From the NCBI GenBank assembly GCA_016791475.1, contig JAEUWI010000003.1, positions 62,001 to 126,000 on the forward strand: a DNA stretch of 64,000 bases, written 5' to 3'. Positions 26,268 to 34,404 of this stretch are shown here, in pieces; the first letter of the stretch is position 1; each line of letters opens with the position of its first letter. Origin of the DNA: Candidatus Hydrogenedentota bacterium (GTDB lineage: Bacteria; Hydrogenedentota; Hydrogenedentia; Hydrogenedentales; JAEUWI01). The notes under the pieces were generated by a model, which saw nothing but the letters and a program-made list of their open reading frames with translations, had not been told where the DNA came from and made no database searches. A program made the translations under genes and the position numbers.

Positions 26268-28121
26268 ATGACCCGCGACACGAAGATCCTTCTGGGCCTG
26301 CTCGCCCTGGCCGCCCTGGTATTCAGTCTCAACGCCGGCGGCTACGACCTGTGGCCGCCCGACGAGCCACGCTACGCCGAAGTGGCCAGGGAAATGGGGG
26401 AGACCGGCTATCTCGTTCCCCGCGTCAATGGCGAGGTGTACACCGAGAAACCGCCGCTCCTGTTCTGGTCCATGGCGGCCTTCGGAGCGCTCCTGGATGA
26501 GACAAACGAGTGGGCGGCGCGCCTTCCCTCGATTCTCTCGGGCATATACGTCGTGGGACTTGTCTTTCTGCTCGCACGACGCATGTTCAACGCGGAAGTG
26601 GCCTTCTGGGCCGCCATCGTGCTGATCACGTGTTTCCGTTTCTGGTATCAGGCCCGAAGAGGCCAGATCGATGTACTGCTGACCGCCTCCATGATCACGG
26701 CCCTCTACGCCTTCTGGCGATGGGATGACGAACGAAAGAGCGCCTGGCTCGCCCTCGCCTACACCGCGATTGGCGCGGGCATGCTCGCCAAGGGGCCGCC
26801 CGCCCTCGTATTCCCGCTCCTCTTCCTCGTCGGATTCTACTGGAAGAAACCCGAGCCCCGTAAGCAGACCCACTGGGTCCTGGGTTCGCTCTTTGCCATC
26901 GGCGTTACCCTCCTGTGGTACGTGCCGGCCCGTATGTATGGTGCGGATACTGCCGCGGAAGCCGTGCAATCGGGCATGGGGGAGAATCTCTTTCGAAACA
27001 CCCTCGGGCGCTTCCTGTTGGGCGTGAGCAAGGCCCAGCCCCCCTGGTATTACCTTGAAACCCTGCCGGTGGACTTGATTCCCTGGACCTTCATCGCGCC
27101 GCCGGTGCTCTATTGGGCCTGGAAGAGCCGAAAGTCCTCCAAGGCCATGTGGGCCATCCATTCGTGGCTCGTGCCCGCACTGATCTTCTTTTCCATATCC
27201 ATCGGAAAGCGGGAGCTCTATCTCCTGCCCCTGCTTCCCGTTTTCGCCATGCTCTTCGGTGCCGCCATAGTCCATCTGCGCAAAACAGGAAACCTGAAGT
27301 GGCTGCTGCGCGGCGGCGTCGCCTGGTCCGTCTTGCTGACGCTCTTTGCCGTGGCGCCGGTGGCCCTGGCCTTCAGCCCGATCGAGGCGCAGGCGATCTG
27401 GCGCGTATACCTGCTTGCCGGCGCGGGGGCCGTCACCGGGCTGGCGGGAATGCTGTTGCTCCTGAAACGCGGGGGCGCTATGACGCCGCCGGTCATGGCG
27501 GTTCAGACGCTCTTGATCTATAGTCTGGCGGTTTTCACCGCTTATCCCGAGATCAACCATTTCAAGTCCGCCCGGCCCATCTGTGAACCCGTGCGGGCCC
27601 TGGCCGAGGCCGGTGTGGACTTCAAGCTGTATTCCGTCGGCTTTTCCCGCGAGGAGTACGTCTACTACGCCCGACACTTCCACACCCCCGTGCTCACCGG
27701 GCTCGTGGGCGAGATTACACCCGATACGATCATGGAGCAGGCCAAACTTCAAAAGGACGCCAGAAAGACCATTGCCAAAGCGGTGGACGAGGTCCCGGTT
27801 GCAAACCTTCAACACGTGACCCCGGAAGAGCGGCAGGCCCTTTTTGACGCCATTGAGTCGGCCGTCGCCGGGCACGAAGATGAGGCGGCCATCCGCGCCT
27901 TTGAAGCCGATCTCCAGAAGGCCATCGCGGATTTTATTAACCTGCTCAAAGAACCAGCGCCCGCCTTCGCCTTTATACAGGAAGAGGACTGGCGCTGGCT
28001 GTTACCGCTCTATCCGGGCGAGATTCCCGCCACGATTCTGGTGGACCGCCCCGTGGGGAGCCGACACGTACTGTTGCTGGCCAATGATGCAGCTACGGCG
28101 CTTCTCAACCCACCCAGGTGA
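26268..28121 (+). CDS. ArnT/PMT-like membrane glycosyltransferase (GT-C)
   Basis: 617 residues with about 11-12 membrane helices in the first 430 residues and a soluble C-terminal domain of about 160 residues. The conserved DE motif of ArnT-type GT83/GT39 enzymes is in LWPPDEPRYAEVAREM (Asp32-Glu33), and TEKPPLLFW follows as in the family. Such enzymes transfer a lipid-phosphate-linked sugar to lipid A or protein in the periplasm. The donor cannot be predicted; undecaprenyl-phosphate-linked aminoarabinose is only the archetype. The last 17 bp overlap the 3' end of the convergent DASS transporter gene. Confidence 0.85.
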   Translation: MTRDTKILLGLLALAALVFSLNAGGYDLWPPDEPRYAEVAREMGETGYLVPRVNGEVYTEKPPLLFWSMAAFGALLDETNEWAARLPSILSGIYVVGLVFLLARRMFNAEVAFWAAIVLITCFRFWYQARRGQIDVLLTASMITALYAFWRWDDERKSAWLALAYTAIGAGMLAKGPPALVFPLLFLVGFYWKKPEPRKQTHWVLGSLFAIGVTLLWYVPARMYGADTAAEAVQSGMGENLFRNTLGRFLLGVSKAQPPWYYLETLPVDLIPWTFIAPPVLYWAWKSRKSSKAMWAIHSWLVPALIFFSISIGKRELYLLPLLPVFAMLFGAAIVHLRKTGNLKWLLRGGVAWSVLLTLFAVAPVALAFSPIEAQAIWRVYLLAGAGAVTGLAGMLLLLKRGGAMTPPVMAVQTLLIYSLAVFTAYPEINHFKSARPICEPVRALAEAGVDFKLYSVGFSREEYVYYARHFHTPVLTGLVGEITPDTIMEQAKLQKDARKTIAKAVDEVPVANLQHVTPEERQALFDAIESAVAGHEDEAAIRAFEADLQKAIADFINLLKEPAPAFAFIQEEDWRWLLPLYPGEIPATILVDRPVGSRHVLLLANDAATALLNPPR

Positions 28122-29541
28122 GGATGTGTTCGATGACGAAGGGCCCGGTCAAAATCACCACCACGCTGGCGACCACGCCAATGATACCGCCGGAGATCAT
28201 CATGTCGCGATTTCGAACTTCGCCCGTGCCGTAGGCTATGGCGTTGGGCGGTGTCGAGATGGGCAGGCTCATGGCGAAGCTGGTCATGATGGCGCACATG
28301 GCCGCCAGTACCTGAAGCTGAATCGTGGAGCTGCCAATACCGGCAGCCATGGCCAGGCCAATGGGGACTAGAATCAGGGCGGCCACACTGTTGCTGATAA
28401 CCGTGCTCAGGCCGATGGCGATGAGACCTACGAGGCCGGTCAACATGAAGAAGTTCAGCCCCTGCGATGGCAGCGCCGCGACGACCCACTTGTCCAGGCC
28501 GGTGCTGGTGATGCCGTCACCCAGGGCGACACCACCCGCGATCAGCATGAGGATGTTCCACTCGAGGCGGTTAAAGTCCTTTTCCGAAATGACGCGGGTC
28601 ATGGTCAGGACCGCGGCGGGAAGCACGGCCACTACTTCCGTCGGAATTCCGTGCCAGGAACCGGTCACCCAAAGAATCACCGTGATGGCAAAGGTCAGAT
28701 AGACCGTCATGGCTTCCGGGGTGGCCTTGAAATTGCTCTCGACCTTGACCTCAAAGCGATCGGTGCGGGGTTTGAAGAGGACCACGAGCAGGAACCAAAC
28801 CAGCACGAGAGAAATCAGCATCAAGGGGACGGCGAAGGCCATCCAGCTCACAAAGGAAATATGCAGCCCGGCGGTCTGCAACTGGGCAAGGGCAATGGCA
28901 TTGGGCGGCGTGCCGATGGGGGTGCCGATACCGCCGATGTTCGCCGCAAAGGGCACCGCCAGGACCAGGGCCTTCCGGAAGCGATCACGTTCCTGCAAGC
29001 GATCCACAAAGGGTTGCACCATGATGAGCATCATGGCCGTCGTCGCCGTGTTGCTCATCCACATGCTGAAGATCGCCGTGATGAGCATGATGCCCGCCAG
29101 TACGGCCAGGGGGCGCGATCCGAAGGCGCGGAGCATCAGGGCCGCCATCTGCACGTCGATTCGATGCTTCTGAACCGACTTCGCCATGATGAAGCCGCCG
29201 AGGAACAAAAAGATGACAGGGTTGCTCAGGCTGTTGAACACTACCTGATATTTCATGTGCGCCCCGACATCCGTCGGCAGGGCCACCCACCAGGACTCCA
29301 GGGCAATCACGCCGAGGCTGGTGGCGAAAAGGGGAATGGCCTCTGTGATCCACAGGACCACCGCAAGGGCGAAGATGGTCGCCATGCGCCGCGCCCCCTC
29401 TTCCATCGTCGCGGGCATAATGAAATACACCCCGGCGGCCACAAGCAGCGCAGCAAAAGCCAGAACCGTGTTCTTGAATACACTGCGACCGATGTTCTCT
29501 TTCTGTGCCGAACCGTGTTCAGCATTCGCTTTACTCGACAT
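28105..29541 (-). CDS. DASS (SLC13) family sodium/anion symporter
   Basis: 478 residues with about 11-12 membrane helices. Two inverted-repeat SNT motifs mark the family: WMSNTATTAMMLIM in the first half and TVISNSVAALILVPI in the second, each with a nearby TPPNA loop (GTPIGTPPNAIALA, SLPISTPPNAIAYG). These form the sodium and carboxylate or sulfate sites. The likely substrates are di- or tricarboxylates or sulfate. Sulfate would be of interest given the sulfatases in the window, but the specificity cannot be read from sequence. It is convergent with the ArnT-like gene, overlapping by 17 bp, and divergent from the two-component pair. Confidence 0.9.
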   Translation of the reverse strand: MSSKANAEHGSAQKENIGRSVFKNTVLAFAALLVAAGVYFIMPATMEEGARRMATIFALAVVLWITEAIPLFATSLGVIALESWWVALPTDVGAHMKYQVVFNSLSNPVIFLFLGGFIMAKSVQKHRIDVQMAALMLRAFGSRPLAVLAGIMLITAIFSMWMSNTATTAMMLIMVQPFVDRLQERDRFRKALVLAVPFAANIGGIGTPIGTPPNAIALAQLQTAGLHISFVSWMAFAVPLMLISLVLVWFLLVVLFKPRTDRFEVKVESNFKATPEAMTVYLTFAITVILWVTGSWHGIPTEVVAVLPAAVLTMTRVISEKDFNRLEWNILMLIAGGVALGDGITSTGLDKWVVAALPSQGLNFFMLTGLVGLIAIGLSTVISNSVAALILVPIGLAMAAGIGSSTIQLQVLAAMCAIMTSFAMSLPISTPPNAIAYGTGEVRNRDMMISGGIIGVVASVVVILTGPFVIEHILTWVG

Positions 29542-29733
29542 GGCGAGTCAACTCCTTCGCGTGTCTGACTACTTCAAATTCCCGCCCCGGCGAGTTCAGA
29601 CGTACTCTGCGGGCGGTGCCCGTCGAAGTTATAGGAGCATTTTCCGTGCCGCAGCACCGCTTCCGCCAGACGGCGTGATCTCACCGAAATCGTGACTTCC
29701 TGGAGCCCTTTGATATAGTTGGTCGGGTCAACA

Positions 29734-29869
29734 TTGTTCAATTTGACCATAGTTGCGCAATTTGTCTATGCTTGTTCCGCGAGTTTGAACTTCGCGACTT
29801 GCTAACGTGTTCATTTTGAACACCTTTGAGCGGCTGCTTATTGAATCGTCGCATGGCATGAAACATGCT
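29734..29869 (+). promoter_or_regulatory. Sigma-54 promoter with two operator-like palindromes
   Basis: TGGCAT-GAAAC-ATGCT (29854-29869) keeps the GG-N10-GC spacing of a -24/-12 promoter. Upstream, GTGTTCA-TTT-TGAACAC (29807-29823) is a perfect 17-bp palindrome, and TTGTTCA-ATT-TGACCAT (29734-29750) is a near copy. The centres are 73 bp apart, close to seven helical turns, in the range where NtrC-family activators bind. The next gene is the sensor kinase at 29977, followed by a sigma-54 activator, so autoregulation is likely. Confidence 0.6.
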
Positions 29870-29976
29870 CCATGTCTTCCAGATTTAGTGACGCGAATCC
29901 AATTCCGCAGCCGAAGCTGCGGCGATGAGGATGGATTGCCGAGGACCGGCCACCCACACCCTGAAGGTTTGATCGA

Positions 29977-31551
29977 ATGGTACATGACCCATTGGCCGAC
30001 AAAGTCGAAGAGGTCGTCAACAAGTGGGACGACGATGCCTGGTTTCGTGGTCTGGTTGAAAGTGCGGTAGATGGAATTCTGACCATCAACGACAAGGGCA
30101 TCATTCAGCACGTAAACTCGGCGGCCCTGCGTATGTTCGGGTTCACGCGCGAGGAACTCGTCGGCAACAATATCAATATGATTATGCCGACCACCTACGC
30201 GCGCCACCACGACGCCTATCTGGCGCGGTATCTGGAAACGGGAGAACAGCGCATCATCGGGATTGGCCGGGAAGTCGTCGCGCAGCGCAAGGACCGCAGT
30301 ACGATACCGGTGTACCTCACAATCAGCGAGGTAGCCTTCGGGACCGAGCGCTACTTCTCCGGGTTGCTTCGGGATATTTCGGTTGAGTACGAAGCCCGCC
30401 GCGAGCAGGAGCGCCTTCTGGGCGAATTGAAAGAGCGCAACAAGAAAATCACATGCCTTTACAGCGTTGGGGAAGTCATCCGAGGCCAGGCGGTGGAAAC
30501 CGATATCTTTCGCTCCGTCGCCCAGCTTATCCGGCCCGCCTGTTCTCATCCGGAGCGCACCCGAACCCGGATCGTGTTTGACGGCCACGTCTACGAAGAG
30601 TTGGCCGTTTCCACCACCCCCTGGACCTTCAGCGCCCCGATTATTGTCGGCGGGCGCTGCCGGGGCAAGTTGGAACTCGTATATCGCGAATCCATTGACG
30701 CCTCCATTCCGGGCATCATGACCCAGGAAGACTGCACCATGGTGGAGGCGATAGCCCGGACGCTGGGCGAGGCGGTGGAGCGCCGGGAGGCCGAGGCGAA
30801 GGTGATCCAGGCCTCGAAGCTGGCGTCGATTGGCGAGCTTGCGGCGGGGGTGGGCCACGAGATCAACAATCCGATCAACGGCGTGATCAACTGCGCCGAC
30901 ATTCTCCTCGAAAACATGCCCGCCACGTCGCCCGACCGGCAGTTTGCGGAGTTGATCCGTTCCGAGGCCGAGCGCGTTGCGACTATTGTGAAGAAACTGT
31001 TGACCTTTTCGCGTCAGCAGCAGGAGCAATACTCCCAGGCCAGCATGACCGAAGTGCTGGATTCGGTACTTTCGCTGAGCGCCAAGAAGATAGAAAAATC
31101 GCTGATCGAGCTGCGACTCAATATCCCCGAGTCGCTCCCGCGCATACGGTGCCGGGGGGAGCAACTTCAACAGGTGCTCATGAACTTGATTATCAATGCG
31201 ATCCACGCGCTGGACGAGCGCTACCCCGGGGGTTCGCCGAACAAGATCATGACGATCGGGATCGACCAGGCCCAGATCCGGGGACGGGCGTACCTGGAGG
31301 TCAAGGTGGAAGACCATGGCATCGGCATGACCGAGGCCACCCGACTGCGCCTTTTCGATCCTTTTTTCACCACCAAGGGCCGCGATAAAGGAACGGGACT
31401 GGGCCTTTCCGTGTCCGATGGCATTGTCAAAGATCACGGTGGTTTCTTCGAAGTCGAGAGTGTGCCGGGCGAATTCGCGCGATTCAAAGTGTACCTTCCC
31501 GTGGACGGCCCGTCATCGACGGGGCATGGCAACCGTGGGTTGCTGGAGTAA
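29977..31551 (+). CDS. PAS-domain sensor histidine kinase
   Basis: 524 residues, no membrane segment, so a cytoplasmic sensor. A PAS domain (about 22-140) has the EESAVDGILTINDKG-like start and HVNSAALRMFGFTREELVG. A GAF-like or linker region (about 150-265) follows. The H-box GVGHEINNPINGVIN carries the phospho-acceptor His294. The catalytic ATPase domain shows QVLMNLIINAIHALD (N box), VEDHGIGM (G1), LFDPFFTTKG (F) and GTGLGLS (G2). This is an NtrB-like family kinase. The partner regulator starts 6 bp downstream. The ligand of the PAS domain is unknown. Confidence 0.93.
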   Translation: MVHDPLADKVEEVVNKWDDDAWFRGLVESAVDGILTINDKGIIQHVNSAALRMFGFTREELVGNNINMIMPTTYARHHDAYLARYLETGEQRIIGIGREVVAQRKDRSTIPVYLTISEVAFGTERYFSGLLRDISVEYEARREQERLLGELKERNKKITCLYSVGEVIRGQAVETDIFRSVAQLIRPACSHPERTRTRIVFDGHVYEELAVSTTPWTFSAPIIVGGRCRGKLELVYRESIDASIPGIMTQEDCTMVEAIARTLGEAVERREAEAKVIQASKLASIGELAAGVGHEINNPINGVINCADILLENMPATSPDRQFAELIRSEAERVATIVKKLLTFSRQQQEQYSQASMTEVLDSVLSLSAKKIEKSLIELRLNIPESLPRIRCRGEQLQQVLMNLIINAIHALDERYPGGSPNKIMTIGIDQAQIRGRAYLEVKVEDHGIGMTEATRLRLFDPFFTTKGRDKGTGLGLSVSDGIVKDHGGFFEVESVPGEFARFKVYLPVDGPSSTGHGNRGLLE

Positions 31552-31557
31552 GGGCAA

Positions 31558-33297
31558 ATGAACAGTGTGCTGATAGTCGAAGACGAGGACGTACTGCGCC
31601 TCACCTTTGCGCGGTTCCTGGAAGCGGATCGCTACCACGTGGAAACCGCCTCGTCGTATGAGAGCGCCCGGGCGCTGCTGGATCGGCGCACCTTTGATGT
31701 CGTGGTGACGGACATCATTCTCGGCGGCGATACGGGCGTGGATCTCCTCCGATTTGTGCGCCAGGCCACTTCCCGCACGGAAGTGATCATGATTACGGGC
31801 GAGCCGAGCGTGGAAACCGCCGCGGAAGCCGTGCGCCTCGGCGCCTTCGACTACCTGGCAAAGCCCGTCACGGGGGATGCCCTCAAGCGGGTGGTCCGCC
31901 TGGCCTTCGAGCACAACCGCCTCGTCGCCGAACGGGACGAGTACGCGGCGCGGACTGACGCCTACCGCCGGGAGTTGGAGGCCATTTTCCATGCCGTTCG
32001 CGAGGGTATCGTCACGGTGGACGATCAGGGGATCATCCGCCAGGTCAACGCGGCGGCGGCCCACATGCTCGGCGAAGATCTGAGCGAACTAACCGGCCGC
32101 CTGGCGCGCGATGTGTTCACCGGCAGCCTTGACCGTGCGGCCGAGGCCCTGCGAAAAACCCTGGCGACCCGGGGCGAAGTGGGCGAGTTCCGTGTCGAAG
32201 CCACGCTCGCGCGAAGCGGCGAGAAGGTTCTGGTGATGTCCACCACGCCGTTGGGCAACGGGGGAGTCTCACCGGGCGGTGCGGTGCTGGTCCTTCGCGA
32301 TCTCACCCACATTACACGTCTCGAAAAGCAGCTCGCCTCTTCGCACCAGTACCAGGACATGATCGGCAAGTCCGCCCCCATGACGGAAGTGTTCAATCTC
32401 ATCGAGAACGTCGCCGAGACGGACTCGACGGTGCTCATCTACGGTGAAAGCGGTACGGGTAAAGAACTGGTCGCGGCGGCCCTCCACTACAAGAGCCACC
32501 GGGCCAACGGACCCTTCGTGAAGGTCAATTGCGCCGCACTGGCGGAGGATATTCTTGAGAGCGAACTCTTTGGCCACGTCAAAGGGGCCTTCACCGGGGC
32601 GATCAAAGACCGTGTTGGCCGCTTTGAAGCGGCCAATGGCGGCACGATTCTTCTGGATGAAGTGGGGGACATTTCCCCGCGTCTGCAGCTTCGTCTGTTG
32701 CGGGTTCTCCAGGAGCGAGAATTCGAGCGGGTGGGGGATACACGTCCGATCAAAGTGGATGTCCGTATTATCGCTTCGACGAATAAGAATCTGGCGCAGC
32801 GCATAGTCGAGGGCGCCTTCCGAGAGGATCTCTACTACCGCCTCAACGTCGTGCGTATCGAATTGCCGCCGCTGCGGGATCGGCGCGTGGATATTCCCCT
32901 GCTGATCGACCATCTCTGCAAGAAATTCAATCAGACCTTCCGAAAGGAGATCGCGGGCTTGTCCTCGGAAGCCCTCGAGCTCATGCTGCGCCATACCTGG
33001 TCGGGAAATATCCGGGAACTGGAGAACTGTCTGGAACGGGCTTTCATCGTCTGTCACGACACGGTGATACGACCCGACCATCTTCCCAGAGAAGTGGGGC
33101 AGCGACCGAACCATAGTTCCGGAATCGCGCCCTCCGCGCCCGATGTGCCCGGTGCGCGGGAACTGGACCGGAATCAGGTGCTGGATGCGCTCGTGAAGAC
33201 GGACTGGAACGTGGCCAAGAGCGCGCGGCTCCTCGGTATCGCGCGGAACACCCTCTATCAGCGCATCCGCGCGTACAAGCTGGATCGGCCCGACTGA
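31558..33297 (+). CDS. Sigma-54-dependent response regulator with an inserted PAS domain
   Basis: 579 residues. The receiver domain (1-120) has the acidic pocket in VEDED, phospho-acceptor Asp52 (VVVTDIILGG) and the conserved Lys in YLAKPV. A PAS-like domain (about 140-270) is unusual for this class and may add a second sensory input. The AAA+ domain contains Walker A GESGTGKE (296-303), the sigma-54 contact loop GAFTGA (343-348) and Walker B TILLDEVGD. A Fis-type helix-turn-helix ends the protein (DWNVAKSARLLGIARNTLYQRI). It activates sigma-54 promoters after phosphorylation by the adjacent kinase. Confidence 0.94.
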   Translation: MNSVLIVEDEDVLRLTFARFLEADRYHVETASSYESARALLDRRTFDVVVTDIILGGDTGVDLLRFVRQATSRTEVIMITGEPSVETAAEAVRLGAFDYLAKPVTGDALKRVVRLAFEHNRLVAERDEYAARTDAYRRELEAIFHAVREGIVTVDDQGIIRQVNAAAAHMLGEDLSELTGRLARDVFTGSLDRAAEALRKTLATRGEVGEFRVEATLARSGEKVLVMSTTPLGNGGVSPGGAVLVLRDLTHITRLEKQLASSHQYQDMIGKSAPMTEVFNLIENVAETDSTVLIYGESGTGKELVAAALHYKSHRANGPFVKVNCAALAEDILESELFGHVKGAFTGAIKDRVGRFEAANGGTILLDEVGDISPRLQLRLLRVLQEREFERVGDTRPIKVDVRIIASTNKNLAQRIVEGAFREDLYYRLNVVRIELPPLRDRRVDIPLLIDHLCKKFNQTFRKEIAGLSSEALELMLRHTWSGNIRELENCLERAFIVCHDTVIRPDHLPREVGQRPNHSSGIAPSAPDVPGARELDRNQVLDALVKTDWNVAKSARLLGIARNTLYQRIRAYKLDRPD

Positions 33298-33387
33298 GTG
33301 AGGGCGCTTTGCGGCCTGTGCGTTTCCTGTGATACGGTTCGGGCGAGCAGTATCTGACCCGAACCCACCCCATGGGAGAGCACCGTA

Positions 33388-34347
33388 ATGTTTCGTTTCC
33401 CCGCATTCTTCTTGGCGCTGGCCTGCCTCTTGTCCTGCGCCCCCGAGGTTCACGCCGCGCCGGCGAGGGAAAAACCGAATCCCCGGCAGGAAAGTGCCGG
33501 GGGAATACGGCACAGTCTGCTCATCACGGGCTCCACGGGCACCTATCTCTACGACGAGGACTCCAGGCTCATTTGGGAAACGCCCGGCGCTTCACATGAC
33601 GGCTATATCCTGGAGAATGGCAACGTCCTCGTTTCCGTGGACAATGAAGCCCGTGAGTTCAAAGCGGGCACCCAGGAGATTGTCTGGTCCTACAAATTGG
33701 ACCCGGTGAACGCCGAACTCGGAACGGTCCTCCGCCTGGAGGATGGCCAAACCATGATCGTGGAGCGGGGGACTCGCCCGCGCATTCTGGAGCTCTCTCC
33801 AGAGGGCAAGACTACCCGTGAAGTGCCCCTGCAGCCGGAAGCCGATGATATCCACATGCAGACGCGCATGGCCCGCAAACTGCCCAATGGCAACTATCTC
33901 GTGCCCCATCTCCACGCCTTTAAGGTGAAGGAATACACACCGGCGGGCGAGGTCGTGCGCAGCATACCCACAGACCTGCCTGCTTTCGGCGGGCGGGAGG
34001 AGCATAGTTGGCCTTTCACGGCTATTCTGCTTCCGGATGGCAATATCCATGTCAACCTGACCCACGGAAATCGCGTGGCGGAGTTTGCGCCGGACAACAG
34101 CGTGGCCTGGTCCCTCGACAACGGCGATGTGGGCGGGCGACTCAGCGACCCCTGCGGCGCGCAGCGGCTCCCCAATGGAAACGCGGTCATCTGCAGCTAT
34201 GCCCAACAGGATCCGGAGAAGCCCCGCATTTTCGAAGTAACGCGGGAGAAGAAGGTCGTCTGGGAATTCTTCCACCCGAAGGCGCGCGCCCATGAAGTAC
34301 ACATCGTGACCACCAACGGAGAGCGCGTCGCCCCGGTCATGCGCTGA
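33388..34347 (+). CDS. Exported beta-propeller protein (PQQ/arylsulfotransferase-like)
   Basis: 319 residues with an N-terminal signal; ACLLSCAPEV could be a lipobox (Cys17) or the end of a plain signal peptide. The remainder repeats short beta-strands with DG/NG turns such as LLITGSTGTYLYDED, GYILENGNVLVS, ARKLPNGNYLVPH, AILLPDGNIHVN and AQRLPNGNAVIC, as in PQQ-binding-like or arylsulfotransferase propellers. Likely an extracytoplasmic binding or structural protein; no active-site residues can be named. Confidence 0.75.
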   Translation: MFRFPAFFLALACLLSCAPEVHAAPAREKPNPRQESAGGIRHSLLITGSTGTYLYDEDSRLIWETPGASHDGYILENGNVLVSVDNEAREFKAGTQEIVWSYKLDPVNAELGTVLRLEDGQTMIVERGTRPRILELSPEGKTTREVPLQPEADDIHMQTRMARKLPNGNYLVPHLHAFKVKEYTPAGEVVRSIPTDLPAFGGREEHSWPFTAILLPDGNIHVNLTHGNRVAEFAPDNSVAWSLDNGDVGGRLSDPCGAQRLPNGNAVICSYAQQDPEKPRIFEVTREKKVVWEFFHPKARAHEVHIVTTNGERVAPVMR

Positions 34348-34356
34348 AAAGAAAAA

Positions 34357-34396
34357 GCGCGCCGGATTCTTCCGCGTTTCCGGCGCGCCGTTCTTA
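34357..34396. terminator. Bidirectional terminator between convergent genes
   Basis: GCGCGCCGGA (34357-34366) pairs with TCCGGCGCGC (34379-34388) over 10 bp, flanked by an A-rich run on the left and TTCTTAAATT on the right, so it can serve both the propeller gene and the acyl-CoA synthetase gene. Confidence 0.85.
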
Positions 34397-34404
34397 AATT
34401 CGTA

